Source: Pseudomonas sp. RIT409 (GTDB lineage: Bacteria > Pseudomonadota > Gammaproteobacteria > Pseudomonadales > Pseudomonadaceae). From it: a stretch of 64,000 bases of DNA. Position numbers and translations under genes: made by a program. This document shows, one piece after another, positions 22,373-31,279 of the stretch. The stretch lies in assembly GCF_003052515.2 (NCBI RefSeq), contig NZ_QARE02000002.1, forward strand, positions 248,001 through 312,000. The letters are read 5' to 3'. Below the pieces are notes generated by a model that saw only the letters and a program-made list of their open reading frames with translations, had not been told where the DNA came from and made no database searches. Numbering within the stretch: the stretch's first letter is position 1; each line of letters opens with the position of its first letter.

Positions 22373-23866
22373 ATGACCACTCTGACTCATGCTGACTGGG
22401 AACAACGAGCCCAGGCGTTGAAGATCGAAGGCCGCGCCTTCATCAATGGCGAATACACCCAAGCTGCATCGGGTGCCACGTTCGATTGCATCAGCCCCGT
22501 CGATGGCCGATTCCTCGCCAAAGTCGCCAGTTGTGATGCCGCCGACGCCCAGCGCGCGGTCGAGAGTGCTCGCGCAACATTCACTTCCGGTGTCTGGTCG
22601 CGCCTGGCGCCGGCCAAACGCAAGGCCGCGATGCTGCGTTTTGCTGCCCTGATCAAAGAACACGTCGAAGAACTGGCCCTGCTCGAAACCCTCGACATGG
22701 GCAAGCCGATCAGCGACTCCTATGGCATCGACATTCCGGGCTCGGCCAATGCGTTGAGTTGGAGTGGCGAGGCCATCGACAAGCTTTATGACGAAGTGGC
22801 GGCCACGCCCCATGACCAGTTGGGTCTCGTGACCCGCGAGGCGGTCGGCGTAGTGGCGGCCATCGTACCGTGGAATTTTCCGCTGCTGATGGCGTGCTGG
22901 AAACTCGGCCCTGCATTGTCCAGTGGCAACTCGGTCATCCTCAAGCCGTCGGAAAAGTCGCCACTGACCGCGATCCGCGTCGCGCAGTTGGCCGTGGAGG
23001 CAGGTATTCCCGCTGGCGTGCTCAATGTGCTGCCGGGCTACGGCCATACCGTCGGCAAGGCGCTCGCTCTGCACATGGACGTGGACACCGCCGTGTTCAC
23101 CGGCTCGACCAAGATCGCCAAACAATTGCTGGTGTACGCAGGCGAATCGAACATGAAACGCATCTGGCTCGAGGCAGGCGGTAAAAGCCCGAACATCGTC
23201 TTCGCCGACGCCCCGGATCTGCAGGCGGCCGCTGAATCTGCCGCCAGCGCCATTGCGTTCAACCAGGGTGAGGTTTGCACCGCAGGCTCGCGACTGCTGG
23301 TGGAGCGCTCCATCAAGGACACGTTCCTGCCGATGGTGATCGAGGCATTGAAAGCCTGGAAACCCGGACATCCGCTCGACCCAGCAACCACCGTCGGCGC
23401 TTTGGTGGACACCCAGCAGATGAACACCGTGCTGTCGTACATCGAGGCCGGGCATACCGATGGTGCCAAGCTTGTAGTGGGCGGCAACCGTATTCTGCAG
23501 GAAACGGGCGGCACCTATGTCGAACCGACCATCTTCGATGGTGTGACCAACGCGATGAAGATCGCTCAAGAGGAGATCTTCGGGCCCGTTCTGTCGGTCC
23601 TGACCTTCGACACGGCCGAGGAAGCCGTGCAGATCGCCAACGACACACCCTACGGTCTGGCAGCAGCGGTCTGGACGTCCGATCTGTCCAAGGCCCACCT
23701 CACTGCGCGTGCATTGCGTGCGGGCAGTGTCTGGGTCAATCAGTACGATGGCGGCGACATGACGGCGCCCTTCGGAGGTTTCAAGCAATCGGGCAACGGC
23801 CGCGACAAGTCGCTGCATGCGTTCGACAAATACACCGAGCTGAAGGCGACTTGGATCAAGTTGTGA
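22373..23866 (+). CDS. kauB: Gamma-glutamyl-gamma-aminobutyraldehyde / omega-aminoaldehyde dehydrogenase (KauB/PauC/PuuC)
   Basis: A 497-residue aldehyde dehydrogenase closely resembling PAO1 KauB. It has the catalytic Cys in NQGEVCTAGSR, the general-base Glu in LEAGGKSPN, the cofactor motif FTGSTKIAK and the C-terminal PFGGFKQSGNGRDKS. It oxidises aminoaldehydes from putrescine, cadaverine and other polyamines, or their gamma-glutamyl forms, to acids. AGGAGG lies before the ATG at 22373. The FAD oxidoreductase at 28792 and pauR at 34257 belong to the same pathway in PAO1. Confidence 0.92.
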   Translation: MTTLTHADWEQRAQALKIEGRAFINGEYTQAASGATFDCISPVDGRFLAKVASCDAADAQRAVESARATFTSGVWSRLAPAKRKAAMLRFAALIKEHVEELALLETLDMGKPISDSYGIDIPGSANALSWSGEAIDKLYDEVAATPHDQLGLVTREAVGVVAAIVPWNFPLLMACWKLGPALSSGNSVILKPSEKSPLTAIRVAQLAVEAGIPAGVLNVLPGYGHTVGKALALHMDVDTAVFTGSTKIAKQLLVYAGESNMKRIWLEAGGKSPNIVFADAPDLQAAAESAASAIAFNQGEVCTAGSRLLVERSIKDTFLPMVIEALKAWKPGHPLDPATTVGALVDTQQMNTVLSYIEAGHTDGAKLVVGGNRILQETGGTYVEPTIFDGVTNAMKIAQEEIFGPVLSVLTFDTAEEAVQIANDTPYGLAAAVWTSDLSKAHLTARALRAGSVWVNQYDGGDMTAPFGGFKQSGNGRDKSLHAFDKYTELKATWIKL

Positions 23867-23981
23867 AGTGAGCGAGGTGGGGCAGTCGTCTCACCGCTTT
23901 CGCTTTTTTTCTGAACGCGAATGACCCCGAAGCATGTGTTCTGTCCAGGTAGGCGCATCTCGCCGGCCTGGGCTCGGTTGT

Positions 23982-23999
23982 GATCTCTTCGGGGAGATC
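23982..23999. other. Hairpin downstream of kauB
   Basis: GATCTC / GAGATC with a 6-nt loop TTCGGG, a stable UUCG-type loop in RNA. It lies 15 bp before the T-tract terminator and may act with it. Confidence 0.4.
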
Positions 24000-24014
24000 G
24001 AATGGAGCGTCGAG

Positions 24015-24055
24015 CAGCCAGGCTTGTCCCAACAGCCTGGCTGTTTTGTTTTTGA
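24015..24055 (+). terminator. Rho-independent terminator after kauB
   Basis: A 9-bp stem CAGCCAGGC / GCCTGGCTG with an 11-nt loop, followed by TTTTGTTTTTG. It lies about 150 bp after the kauB stop and 25 bp before the next gene. Confidence 0.85.
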
Positions 24056-24080
24056 TTTGTTGAGCCACAGGAGCGTGGTA

Positions 24081-25226
24081 ATGCGGTGGGGGACTTATTT
24101 CGCAGTGCTGTCGTCCGTGCTGAGCGTCGGCCTGGCGCTTGGCGTCAGCATGCCGCTGGTGTCGTTGCGTCTGGAAGCTTGGGGCTATGGCGCTTTCGCC
24201 ATTGGTGTAATGGCGGCCATGCCGGCGATTGGCGTGCTACTCGGCGCCAGCCTGGCCAGTCGTCTGGCTTCGACGCTTGGCACCGCCAACGTCATGCGCC
24301 TTTGCCTGTGGGGCGGGTCGCTCTCGGTTGGGTTGCTCGCCTTGCTACCCCATTACTGGATCTGGCTGGTGCTGCGCCTGATGCTCGGAGTGATCCTGAC
24401 CATGGTGTTCATTCTGGGCGAAAGCTGGATCAACCAATTGGTGATCGAGCGTCTACGGGGCAAATTGGTGGCGCTCTACGGCAGTACTTATGCCCTGAGC
24501 CAGCTGGGTGGGCCCCTTTTGCTGGGCGCGCTGGGCACCGAGCACGATTATGGCTTCTGGGTCGGCGCGGCGTTGCTGGCCACTTCGCCTCTGCTGCTGT
24601 TGGGTCGCACTGGCGCGCCAAGTGCCGAGTCAGGTCACGTCAGCTTCCGGGACCTCGCGGGCTTCTGTCAGCAGCTACCGGCCATTGCCTGGGCGATTGC
24701 ATTGTTCGCAGGCTTTGAGGCGATGATTTTGACGCTGCTTCCGGTCTATTGCCTGCAACAAGGCTTTACCCCGGAAGTGGCCCTGATGATGGTCAGCACG
24801 GTAGTCGTCGGCGACGCCTTACTGCAACTGCCCATCGGGGCATTGGCGGACAGAATCTCCCGTCGTGGTCTGTTTTTAGGCTGCGCCGCGGTGTTGATGC
24901 TGGCGAGCCTGGCGATTCCATTATTCGTTCACACGGTCGCGGTGTGGCCGCTCTGGGTGTTGTTCGGTGCCAGCGCAGGCGGACTGTTCACCCTGTCGTT
25001 GATCTTGATCGGCGAGCGGTACCGTGACGATGCGTTGGTGCGGGCCAATGCCCACGTCGCGCAACTGTGGGGTGTGGGCTGCTTGCTCGGGCCGCTGGCG
25101 GCTGGAGCAGGGGGGCAGTGGATCAGCGGCCAAGCGTTGCCGCTACTCATGGCGGCAGGTGCGTTCGGGCTGGTCATCCTGGCGCGCCGTGCGCGTGCTT
25201 TCGGTCCGCAGCCGGTTGCGGCCTAG
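24081..25226 (+). CDS. MFS transporter (YcaD-like)
   Basis: A 381-residue major-facilitator protein with about 12 predicted helices. The conserved loop between helices 2 and 3 is present as GASLASRLASTLG. It probably exports or imports a small molecule by proton coupling, but the substrate cannot be read from sequence. The ATG at 24081 with CAGGAG upstream was chosen; the open frame runs 49 codons further upstream through the kauB terminator. Its 3' end overlaps the opposing PLD gene by 4 bp. Confidence 0.85.
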   Translation: MRWGTYFAVLSSVLSVGLALGVSMPLVSLRLEAWGYGAFAIGVMAAMPAIGVLLGASLASRLASTLGTANVMRLCLWGGSLSVGLLALLPHYWIWLVLRLMLGVILTMVFILGESWINQLVIERLRGKLVALYGSTYALSQLGGPLLLGALGTEHDYGFWVGAALLATSPLLLLGRTGAPSAESGHVSFRDLAGFCQQLPAIAWAIALFAGFEAMILTLLPVYCLQQGFTPEVALMMVSTVVVGDALLQLPIGALADRISRRGLFLGCAAVLMLASLAIPLFVHTVAVWPLWVLFGASAGGLFTLSLILIGERYRDDALVRANAHVAQLWGVGCLLGPLAAGAGGQWISGQALPLLMAAGAFGLVILARRARAFGPQPVAA

Positions 25227-26815
25227 AGCATTCTTTCCAGGCCGACGGCGCTGCTGAACCACGCGTTCAGGCGGCGCCACCAATCTCCCGGCTCTTTGTA
25301 CAGCGTGTGAATCTTGCCGTTGTCCTCGGTGACCCAGACCACCTGGCCGTTTTCCAGCTCGGCCTGGTAGCTGACGGCCGGGGCCATACCCTGAAGGGCG
25401 AGTTCACGCAGGTGTTCCGTGAGCTCCGGGCTGTCGACCAGCACGCCCACCTCGGTGTTCCAGAGCACCGAGCGGGGGTCGAAGTTGAACGAGCCCACGA
25501 AAATTTTCTGCCGGTCAAAAATCATGGCCTTGCTGTGCAGACTCGATTCAGAGCCGCCCTTGAAGGTTTTGGTGCGTAGAAAACTGGGGCCGCTTCCCCG
25601 CGAGTTGCTGGGGTCGCCAGGCTGGCGCCGCAGCTCGAACAATTTGACCCCGTGAGCGAGCAGGGCCTTGCGATAGGGCGCGTAACCCCCGTGCACGGCA
25701 GGAACGTCCGTGGCTTCCAGGGAATTGGTCAGCAGATTGACGGACACCCCCTTGTCTGCCAGGCCGGTGAGATAGGTCAGGCCCTCCTGTCCGGGCACAA
25801 AGTAGGCCGAGATCATCATCAATTCCTGATGCACGCTCAGCAGGTCGGGACTCAACTGCGTGGTCAGCAGCAGATGGGGATCGGGCTCGCCTCGGGACAA
25901 CACCTTGGTCGGCGCATCCCACAATGCCTGGTTATAGGCCCAGATCAGCTCGTTGAGCCAGGTCTTCAGGCGCGGTTGAGTCTTGTAGGCCATCAGCCGC
26001 TCATAAAGGGCTTTTTTCTCCACATGAGCCTGGTCCAGCGAGGCGGCCAAGCGCTTACGCGCTTCCGTCAGGTCTTTCATGTCTGGTGGCCAGTAGACGA
26101 AATCGTCAACCGACTTGCTCAAGGTACTGTTCCAGTACTGATCGAAGCTATGGCTCAGTTGCTCGGCGACGGGCCCTACGCCGAGCATGTCGATGTCGGT
26201 GAAATTGAGATTTGGCTCGGCGTCGAAGTACTCGTCGCCCAGATTGCGCCCGCCCACGATGGCCACCGCACTGTCGGCCAACCATAGTTTGTTGTGCATG
26301 CGCCGATGTTGCTGGGACAGGTTGAACAGGCGCCCCAGCGAGCGCGTCGCGCCGGTGCTGCGTCCGAGGTTGAGCGGATTGAACAACCTGATCTGGATAT
26401 TGGGGTGGGCGGCGAGGGTAGCGATGACTTCATCCAGCCCGTCGCTGGTGGTGTCGTCCAGCAAGATGCGAACGCGCACCCCGCGGTCCGCGGCCTTGAG
26501 CAGCTCGTCGATCAGCGCGCGCGTGCTCAGGCCGTCATGAACGATGTAGTACTGCAGGTCGAGGCTGGTCTTGGCATTTCGAATCAGTTCGGCGCGAGCC
26601 GTGAACGCATCGGTGCTGTTAGGCAGCAGGCGAAAGCCGGAGCGGCCGCCATGGGGTGCTGCTTCTGCCAGGATCGAGCGCCCGAAGGGTGAGACTGAGG
26701 CTGGAATCGCCTGGCTCGGCCCGTCCTGTTGCGCAGGCTTGGTCGCGCAGCCGCTGATGCCAAAGGCCAAGGTCAGAAGAAAAGAGACTGCCCAGTGGTT
26801 CGTCAACGCTGTCAT
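25223..26815 (-). CDS. Phospholipase D family lipoprotein (cardiolipin synthase C-like)
   Basis: A 530-residue protein with a lipoprotein signal (lipobox FGISGC) and two PLD HxKxxxxD motifs: HNKLWLAD near residue 172 and HSKAMIFD near residue 426. Both are followed by the GG/GS-N pattern. The domain order fits ClsC/YmdC enzymes that make cardiolipin from phosphatidylglycerol and phosphatidylethanolamine. Membrane anchoring through the lipid suggests a periplasm-facing location. No macrodomain partner gene (YmdB-like) is adjacent. Confidence 0.85.
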   Translation of the reverse strand: MTALTNHWAVSFLLTLAFGISGCATKPAQQDGPSQAIPASVSPFGRSILAEAAPHGGRSGFRLLPNSTDAFTARAELIRNAKTSLDLQYYIVHDGLSTRALIDELLKAADRGVRVRILLDDTTSDGLDEVIATLAAHPNIQIRLFNPLNLGRSTGATRSLGRLFNLSQQHRRMHNKLWLADSAVAIVGGRNLGDEYFDAEPNLNFTDIDMLGVGPVAEQLSHSFDQYWNSTLSKSVDDFVYWPPDMKDLTEARKRLAASLDQAHVEKKALYERLMAYKTQPRLKTWLNELIWAYNQALWDAPTKVLSRGEPDPHLLLTTQLSPDLLSVHQELMMISAYFVPGQEGLTYLTGLADKGVSVNLLTNSLEATDVPAVHGGYAPYRKALLAHGVKLFELRRQPGDPSNSRGSGPSFLRTKTFKGGSESSLHSKAMIFDRQKIFVGSFNFDPRSVLWNTEVGVLVDSPELTEHLRELALQGMAPAVSYQAELENGQVVWVTEDNGKIHTLYKEPGDWWRRLNAWFSSAVGLERML

Positions 26816-26874
26816 CCAGAAGTTACGTCATGGCGGTATGACCGCACGTTCAGCAAAAGGTTAACCCTGACCCA

Positions 26875-28293
26875 TCAGGATTCAGCCATGAGCCGCGCGG
26901 CAGTTTCGCCCACCTTTTTGACGGCAGCTTCGATTTGCGGTGTAGGCTTGGCGGCAAAATTCATCCTCAGGCAGTTTCGATACTTGCCCGAGGCCGAAAA
27001 AATGCTACCCACCGCGATCTGTACGCCCTGGCCCTGCAAAGCTCTGTTCAGGCGCAACGAGTCAAAGTCTTCGTCAAACTCGACCCATAGCATGAAGCCG
27101 CCTTGCGGGCGGCTGGCGCGGGTACCCTCCGGGAAATACCGCATCACCCAATCGATCATCAGGTCGCGGCTGCGCTGGTATTGAGTGCGCATGCGGCGCA
27201 GATGCGGCTCGTAATGCCCGGCCTGAAGAAATTCGGCAATGGCCAACTGCGGTTGGGTCGCCGTCGATCCGGTGCTGATGTATTTCATGTGCAGCGCTCG
27301 GTCAAGGTACCGCCCCGGCGCGATCCACCCCACTCGCAGTCCGGGGGCCAGTGTTTTCGAAAAGGAACTGCACAACAGAACGCGCCCGTCTTCGTCGAAG
27401 GATTTGATTGTGCGAGGGCGTGGGTAGGTGTAGGACAAGTCGCCATACACATCGTCTTCGATGATCGCGACGTCAAAGCGCTGGGCAAGGGTCAACAGCG
27501 CCCGTTTACGGTCTTCGGGCATGTTGTAGCCCAACGGATTGTTGCAGTTGGGAGTCAGTTGTATGGCCTTGATCGGCCACTGCTCCAGCGCCAGCTCCAG
27601 TGCATCCAGGCTGATACCTGTCAGCGGATCGGTGGGGATTTCCAAGGCCTTCATGCCCAGCCCTTTGAGCGCCTGCATTGCACCATGGAAGCTGGGGGAG
27701 TCGACGGCGACGATGTCTCCGGGCTGGCAGATCGAGCGAATACTCACGGCCAGTGCCTCCTGCGCGCCGGTCGTAATCATCAAGTCGTCAGGTGCCACCC
27801 GCGTGCCCGAATCCAGAAGCAGGCGCGCTACCTGCTCGCGCAGGCATTGGGTGCCATGGATGTTGTCGTAATGCAGACCCGGCATGTCCTGGCGGCGGCT
27901 GATCTTGCCCAGCGCCTGAGTCAAAGGCCGAAGGGTGGGGCTGGTCACATCCGGCATCCCGCGGGCGAGTTGCACCACGTCTGGGCTAGGTGTGGCCCTG
28001 GCCAGTTCCAGCACTAGCTCCCATTGGGAAATATCGACGGGCCTTTGTGCGGGGCGGCCGATTGCAGGCAACGCAGGCGCTCTGCGGTGGGCGGGCACGA
28101 AATAACCTGATTTGGGGCGCGGTGACGCCAGGCCATTGTCTTCGAGCAACCGATAGGCCTGCTGGACCGTGCTCAGGCTGACGCCATGCTCGACGCTCAA
28201 GGCTCTGACCGAAGGCAACCGATCGCCGGGCCGGTAGAAGCCGTTTTCAATGCGGGTGCCGATTAATTCGGCAAGGTTAACGTAGAGGGTCAT
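26875..28293 (-). CDS. MocR-type regulator: GntR HTH fused to PLP aminotransferase domain
   Basis: A 472-residue fusion. The N-terminal winged HTH (about 1-70) contains GDRLPSVRALSVEHGVSLSTVQQAYRLLE. The fold-type I aminotransferase domain (about 110-472) contains TPNCNNPLGYNM, EDDVYGDLSY and the PLP lysine in SFSKTLAPGLRVGW. MocR proteins sense PLP or PLP adducts and often act on a divergent gene. Here a DUF1127 gene is divergent, with four copies of an ATCTGTAT motif between them. The ATG at 28293, with GAGAG upstream, is preferred over the ATG at 28308. Confidence 0.9.
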   Translation of the reverse strand: MTLYVNLAELIGTRIENGFYRPGDRLPSVRALSVEHGVSLSTVQQAYRLLEDNGLASPRPKSGYFVPAHRRAPALPAIGRPAQRPVDISQWELVLELARATPSPDVVQLARGMPDVTSPTLRPLTQALGKISRRQDMPGLHYDNIHGTQCLREQVARLLLDSGTRVAPDDLMITTGAQEALAVSIRSICQPGDIVAVDSPSFHGAMQALKGLGMKALEIPTDPLTGISLDALELALEQWPIKAIQLTPNCNNPLGYNMPEDRKRALLTLAQRFDVAIIEDDVYGDLSYTYPRPRTIKSFDEDGRVLLCSSFSKTLAPGLRVGWIAPGRYLDRALHMKYISTGSTATQPQLAIAEFLQAGHYEPHLRRMRTQYQRSRDLMIDWVMRYFPEGTRASRPQGGFMLWVEFDEDFDSLRLNRALQGQGVQIAVGSIFSASGKYRNCLRMNFAAKPTPQIEAAVKKVGETAARLMAES

Positions 28294-28328
28294 GGCGTAC
28301 TCTCGCATCTTGGCGCATCGGCGGACCG

Positions 28329-28428
28329 ATACAGATGACGGGAAAATACAGCATTCAGGACCCGCTGAGGATAATCTGTATGCAAAAAATAAGAATTATT
28401 TGAATCTGTATTGGTTTTCCATACAGAC
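28329..28428. promoter_or_regulatory. Four-copy ATCTGTAT/ATACAGAT motif, likely MocR operator
   Basis: Copies lie at 28329-28336 (ATACAGAT), 28374-28381 and 28404-28411 (ATCTGTAT), and 28421-28428 (ATACAGAC). The two middle copies are direct repeats 30 bp apart, and the last two form an inverted repeat. The motif cluster lies wholly inside the 177-bp divergent gap and fits the mixed direct/inverted operators reported for MocR regulators. Confidence 0.6.
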
Positions 28429-28470
28429 GCATCATGGAATCACTTGAAACCCATGATGAGGTGTCTGGAA

Positions 28471-28704
28471 ATGGCCGGGATAAGTGACGTTCGTTTATCG
28501 CTGTATGGTAGGGAATTGCTGGATGGTCAAAAAACCACCGTCCGCAGCCGCGGGCCTGAAGGGCTGAGCTTGTTGGGGCTTTTCCGGCAACGGCAAAGCA
28601 CTCGCCGCGCATTGCTTGCGCTCACCGAGGAGCAACTGCGGGACATCGGTCTGACTTACGAGCAGGCTCGTCATGAAGGGCTTAAACCGTTTTGGAGGGA
28701 ATGA
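28471..28704 (+). CDS. Small DUF1127 family protein
   Basis: A 77-residue protein ending in a DUF1127 (YjiS-like) segment: RRALLALTEEQLRDIGLTYEQARHEG, with the typical L-x(3)-D-x-G-L pattern near the C-terminus, then FWRE. DUF1127 proteins are short, basic and of uncertain function; some bind RNA. The ATG at 28471 has GAGGTG upstream; two earlier ATGs (28456 and 28411 region) lack this. The gene is divergent from the MocR regulator and likely its target. Confidence 0.8.
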   Translation: MAGISDVRLSLYGRELLDGQKTTVRSRGPEGLSLLGLFRQRQSTRRALLALTEEQLRDIGLTYEQARHEGLKPFWRE

Positions 28705-28791
28705 TGCGCGCGGCGCGTAAGTTTCCCTGGTGTCATGTCGCGCGACGTCTCGCTGTGGCAGCCCAACTGTGCTGCCACAGCGATTGATTGA

Positions 28792-30081
28792 TCAAACCAA
28801 CTCTTTCATTCGATGCCATAACATCCCCAACGCCAGCAAGGGCGAGCGCAAATGCTTGCCGCCAGGGAAGGTGATGTGCGGAATTTGCGCGAACAGCTCG
28901 AAGCCGCCGCTGTGCTGGCCGCTTATGGCTTGGCCCAGCAATTTGCCCGCCAAATGCGTGGCGTTCAGGCCGTGACCTGAATAGGCCTGCGCGTAAAATA
29001 CATTGGGATGATCCTTGAGACGCCCGATCTGCGGCAGGCGATTGGCGCCGATGCCGATCATGCCGCCCCACTGAAAATCGATTTTTACATCCTTGAGTTG
29101 TGCAAACACCTTGAGCATCTTCGGCTGCATGTAAGCGCCGATGTCCTGAGGGTCGCGACCCGAATAGTGGCAGGCGCCGCCAAACAGCAGGCGACGATCC
29201 GCCGATAGCCGGAAATAATCCACGGCGACACGCTGGTCGCACATGGCGGTGTTGAGCGGCAGCAATTGCTGGGCAAGCGCTTCGCTCAGCGGTTCGGTGG
29301 CAATGATGTAGCTGCCTGCGGGCAAGACTTTGCCGCTGAGGGTAGTGTCCAGCCCGTTGAGGTAGGCATTGCAACCCAGGACCAGAGAGCTCGCGCGGAC
29401 CACCCCCTGCGTCGTATGGACTTTCACCTCAGTGCCGTATTCCAGGCGGGTCACGGCAGAACGCTCATAGACCTGCACGCCCAACGACTGCGCAACGCGG
29501 GCTTCGCCCAGCGCCAGATTCAGTGGGTGCAGATGCCCGGATCCCATGTCCAGCAGGCCGCCAGCGTAGCGACCGGAGTCAATCACCGTCCGCATCTCGT
29601 TGGCTGGGATCAATCGCAACTCGCGCGTGTAGCCCAGGCCGCGCAGTTCTTCCACATCCTCAGCGAATCCTTCGAATTCCTTGGGTTTGTTGGCCAGATC
29701 GCAGTAGCCCCAGGTCAGATCACACGCGATCTGATACTTCTCGATGCGCTCACGCACGATGTCCACGGCTTCCAGGCCCATGAGCTTGAGCTGACGTACG
29801 CCTTCGTCGCCGATGTCGCGGCGAAACCTTTCGACATGGTGGCCGACGCCCCGAATCAACTGCCCGCCGTTGCGCCCGCTCGCGCCCCAGCCAACGCGGT
29901 GCGCCTCTAGCAGTGCGACGCTGAGGCCGCGCTCGGCCAGTTCAATGGCGGTGTTGAGCCCGGTAAAACCGCCGCCGACCACGCAGACGTCTACCGAGAC
30001 TTCGCCTTTGAGCGTTGGGTAGACCGGCTGTTCGTGGCTACTGGCCGCGTAATAAGAAGCGGCATGGGGAGAGACGGTCAT
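28792..30081 (-). CDS. FAD-dependent gamma-glutamyl-polyamine oxidoreductase (PuuB/PauB type)
   Basis: A 429-residue DAO-family flavoprotein. The FAD motif is VVGGGFTGLNTAIELAERG (about residues 34-52), followed by GWGASGRNGGQ and the C-terminal GGMIGIGANRLPQIG. It probably oxidises gamma-glutamylputrescine or related compounds to the aminoaldehyde used by KauB. The order next to lrp-dadA matches PAO1 PA5309 (pauB4), which is recalled rather than checked. Other family members oxidise glycine or opines. Confidence 0.82.
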   Translation of the reverse strand: MTVSPHAASYYAASSHEQPVYPTLKGEVSVDVCVVGGGFTGLNTAIELAERGLSVALLEAHRVGWGASGRNGGQLIRGVGHHVERFRRDIGDEGVRQLKLMGLEAVDIVRERIEKYQIACDLTWGYCDLANKPKEFEGFAEDVEELRGLGYTRELRLIPANEMRTVIDSGRYAGGLLDMGSGHLHPLNLALGEARVAQSLGVQVYERSAVTRLEYGTEVKVHTTQGVVRASSLVLGCNAYLNGLDTTLSGKVLPAGSYIIATEPLSEALAQQLLPLNTAMCDQRVAVDYFRLSADRRLLFGGACHYSGRDPQDIGAYMQPKMLKVFAQLKDVKIDFQWGGMIGIGANRLPQIGRLKDHPNVFYAQAYSGHGLNATHLAGKLLGQAISGQHSGGFELFAQIPHITFPGGKHLRSPLLALGMLWHRMKELV

Positions 30082-30261
30082 ACGGAATCTCGGCTGGCTG
30101 TCGGAAAGTGCTTAGGAGGGTAACGAGGTGATTTGAAGGCGGCAAGGCGTACCAGGTGCTGGCTCTCTGAGCCCTGGCGCTGGACGCGCAGGCGTCCAGA
30201 ACGCTGTCAGCCATTCCCTCGTTAAGGCACAATCATGCCTTTCACAGGGAAAACTGCCGTA

Positions 30262-30615
30262 ATGAGCTGCAACAGCCAGAGGATTCGCGACCTGCGGCGA
30301 CAGATTCCATCGTTTGCTTGTATACCGGGTTGCCATGACTGCTGTGGGCCAGTAACCACGTCCTCCGAGGAGATGGCGCGGTTGCCGCGCAAAAGCCCGG
30401 CCGAGCAGGAGGCCGCGCTGAACGCCTTGAATTGCGTGCACCTGGGGCCTGACGGCTGCACCGTTTACGATGAGCGTCCGCTGATCTGCCGCCTGTTCGG
30501 CACCACGCCCACGCTGCCATGCCCCAATGGTCGCCGTCCTGAGGTCCTGATCCATCCTCGCGTGGAAAAGCAGGTGCATGCGTTCATTGCCTCCACGCGT
30601 CAGGTATTGGTCTGA
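30262..30615 (+). CDS. YkgJ family cysteine-cluster protein
   Basis: A 117-residue protein with conserved cysteines in PGCHDCCGP, LNCVHLGPDGC and RPLICRLFG, the pattern of the YkgJ/CxxCxxCC family, likely binding zinc or an Fe-S cluster. The exact function is unknown. The ATG at 30262 (MSCNSQ) is chosen; another ATG nine codons upstream at 30235 also has an AAGG and cannot be excluded. It is convergent with lrp. Confidence 0.8.
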   Translation: MSCNSQRIRDLRRQIPSFACIPGCHDCCGPVTTSSEEMARLPRKSPAEQEAALNALNCVHLGPDGCTVYDERPLICRLFGTTPTLPCPNGRRPEVLIHPRVEKQVHAFIASTRQVLV

Positions 30616-30633
30616 CGAGCCTAATGGCTTCCA

Positions 30634-31122
30634 TCATTCCGGGATCGGCAGACTCAGACTCTCCTTCACTTCTTCCATCACGATATAGCTCTTGGATTCC
30701 CGCACGTGGGGCAGCTTGAGCAAGATGTCGCCCAATAGCTTGCGGTAGGAGGCCATTTCGGAAATCCGGGCCTTCACCAGATAGTCGAAATCTCCCGACA
30801 CCAGGTGGCACTCCAGCACGTGGGGTAATTTCAGAACGGCGCGGCGGAACTCTTCGAAGGTGTCCCCGGATTTGTAGTCCAAGCTGATCTCGACGAAAAC
30901 CAACAGGCTGGCCTTGAGGTTTTGCGGGTTGAGGCGAGCGCTGTAGCCCATGATGATGCCTTCGCGTTCAAGGCGACGGACCCGCTCCGTACACGGCGTC
31001 GTTGACAGGCCGACACGTTCGCCCAGCTCGGTGAACGAAATCCTTCCGTCGTTCTGAAGGATGCGCAGAATGTTGCGGTCGATCTTGTCCAGCTCACGTT
31101 TTGACTGGTGTTGAGTGCGCAT
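30634..31122 (-). CDS. lrp: Lrp/AsnC family regulator of the dad operon
   Basis: A 162-residue Lrp. The N-terminal HTH (about residues 12-60, with ISFTELGERVGLSTTPCTERVRRLE) is followed by the RAM ligand domain. In P. aeruginosa the equivalent gene, divergent from dadA, mediates alanine-dependent induction. The ATG at 31122 is two codons inside a TTG-started frame and gives the family length. Confidence 0.92.
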   Translation of the reverse strand: MRTQHQSKRELDKIDRNILRILQNDGRISFTELGERVGLSTTPCTERVRRLEREGIIMGYSARLNPQNLKASLLVFVEISLDYKSGDTFEEFRRAVLKLPHVLECHLVSGDFDYLVKARISEMASYRKLLGDILLKLPHVRESKSYIVMEEVKESLSLPIPE

Positions 31123-31213
31123 GGCCAAGCCTCTCTCTGCTAAACCGTCGGATGTCCAGAATTAACGCCGAATATAGGCGTTTATATAGTGAAAAGCACT
31201 GCCAGCCGCTGCT

Positions 31214-31219
31214 TATACT
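31214..31219 (+). promoter_or_regulatory. Candidate -10 element for dadA, in the lrp/dadA divergent region
   Basis: TATACT, 61 bp before the dadA ATG, with no recognisable -35 hexamer. The surrounding 157-bp gap is AT-rich (for example TTTATATAGTG at 31180-31190), which suits Lrp wrapping and activation. Confidence 0.4.
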
Positions 31220-31279
31220 GCGCACATCTTGGCTCGAAACTTCAAAACGTCAGCGGATATCCGCGATGAGGGAATTCAC

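Noticed and set aside
22340..23818. A 492-codon open frame on the minus strand over kauB
   Set aside because: It mirrors the codon bias of a high-GC gene, has no domain pattern, and kauB on the plus strand is well conserved.
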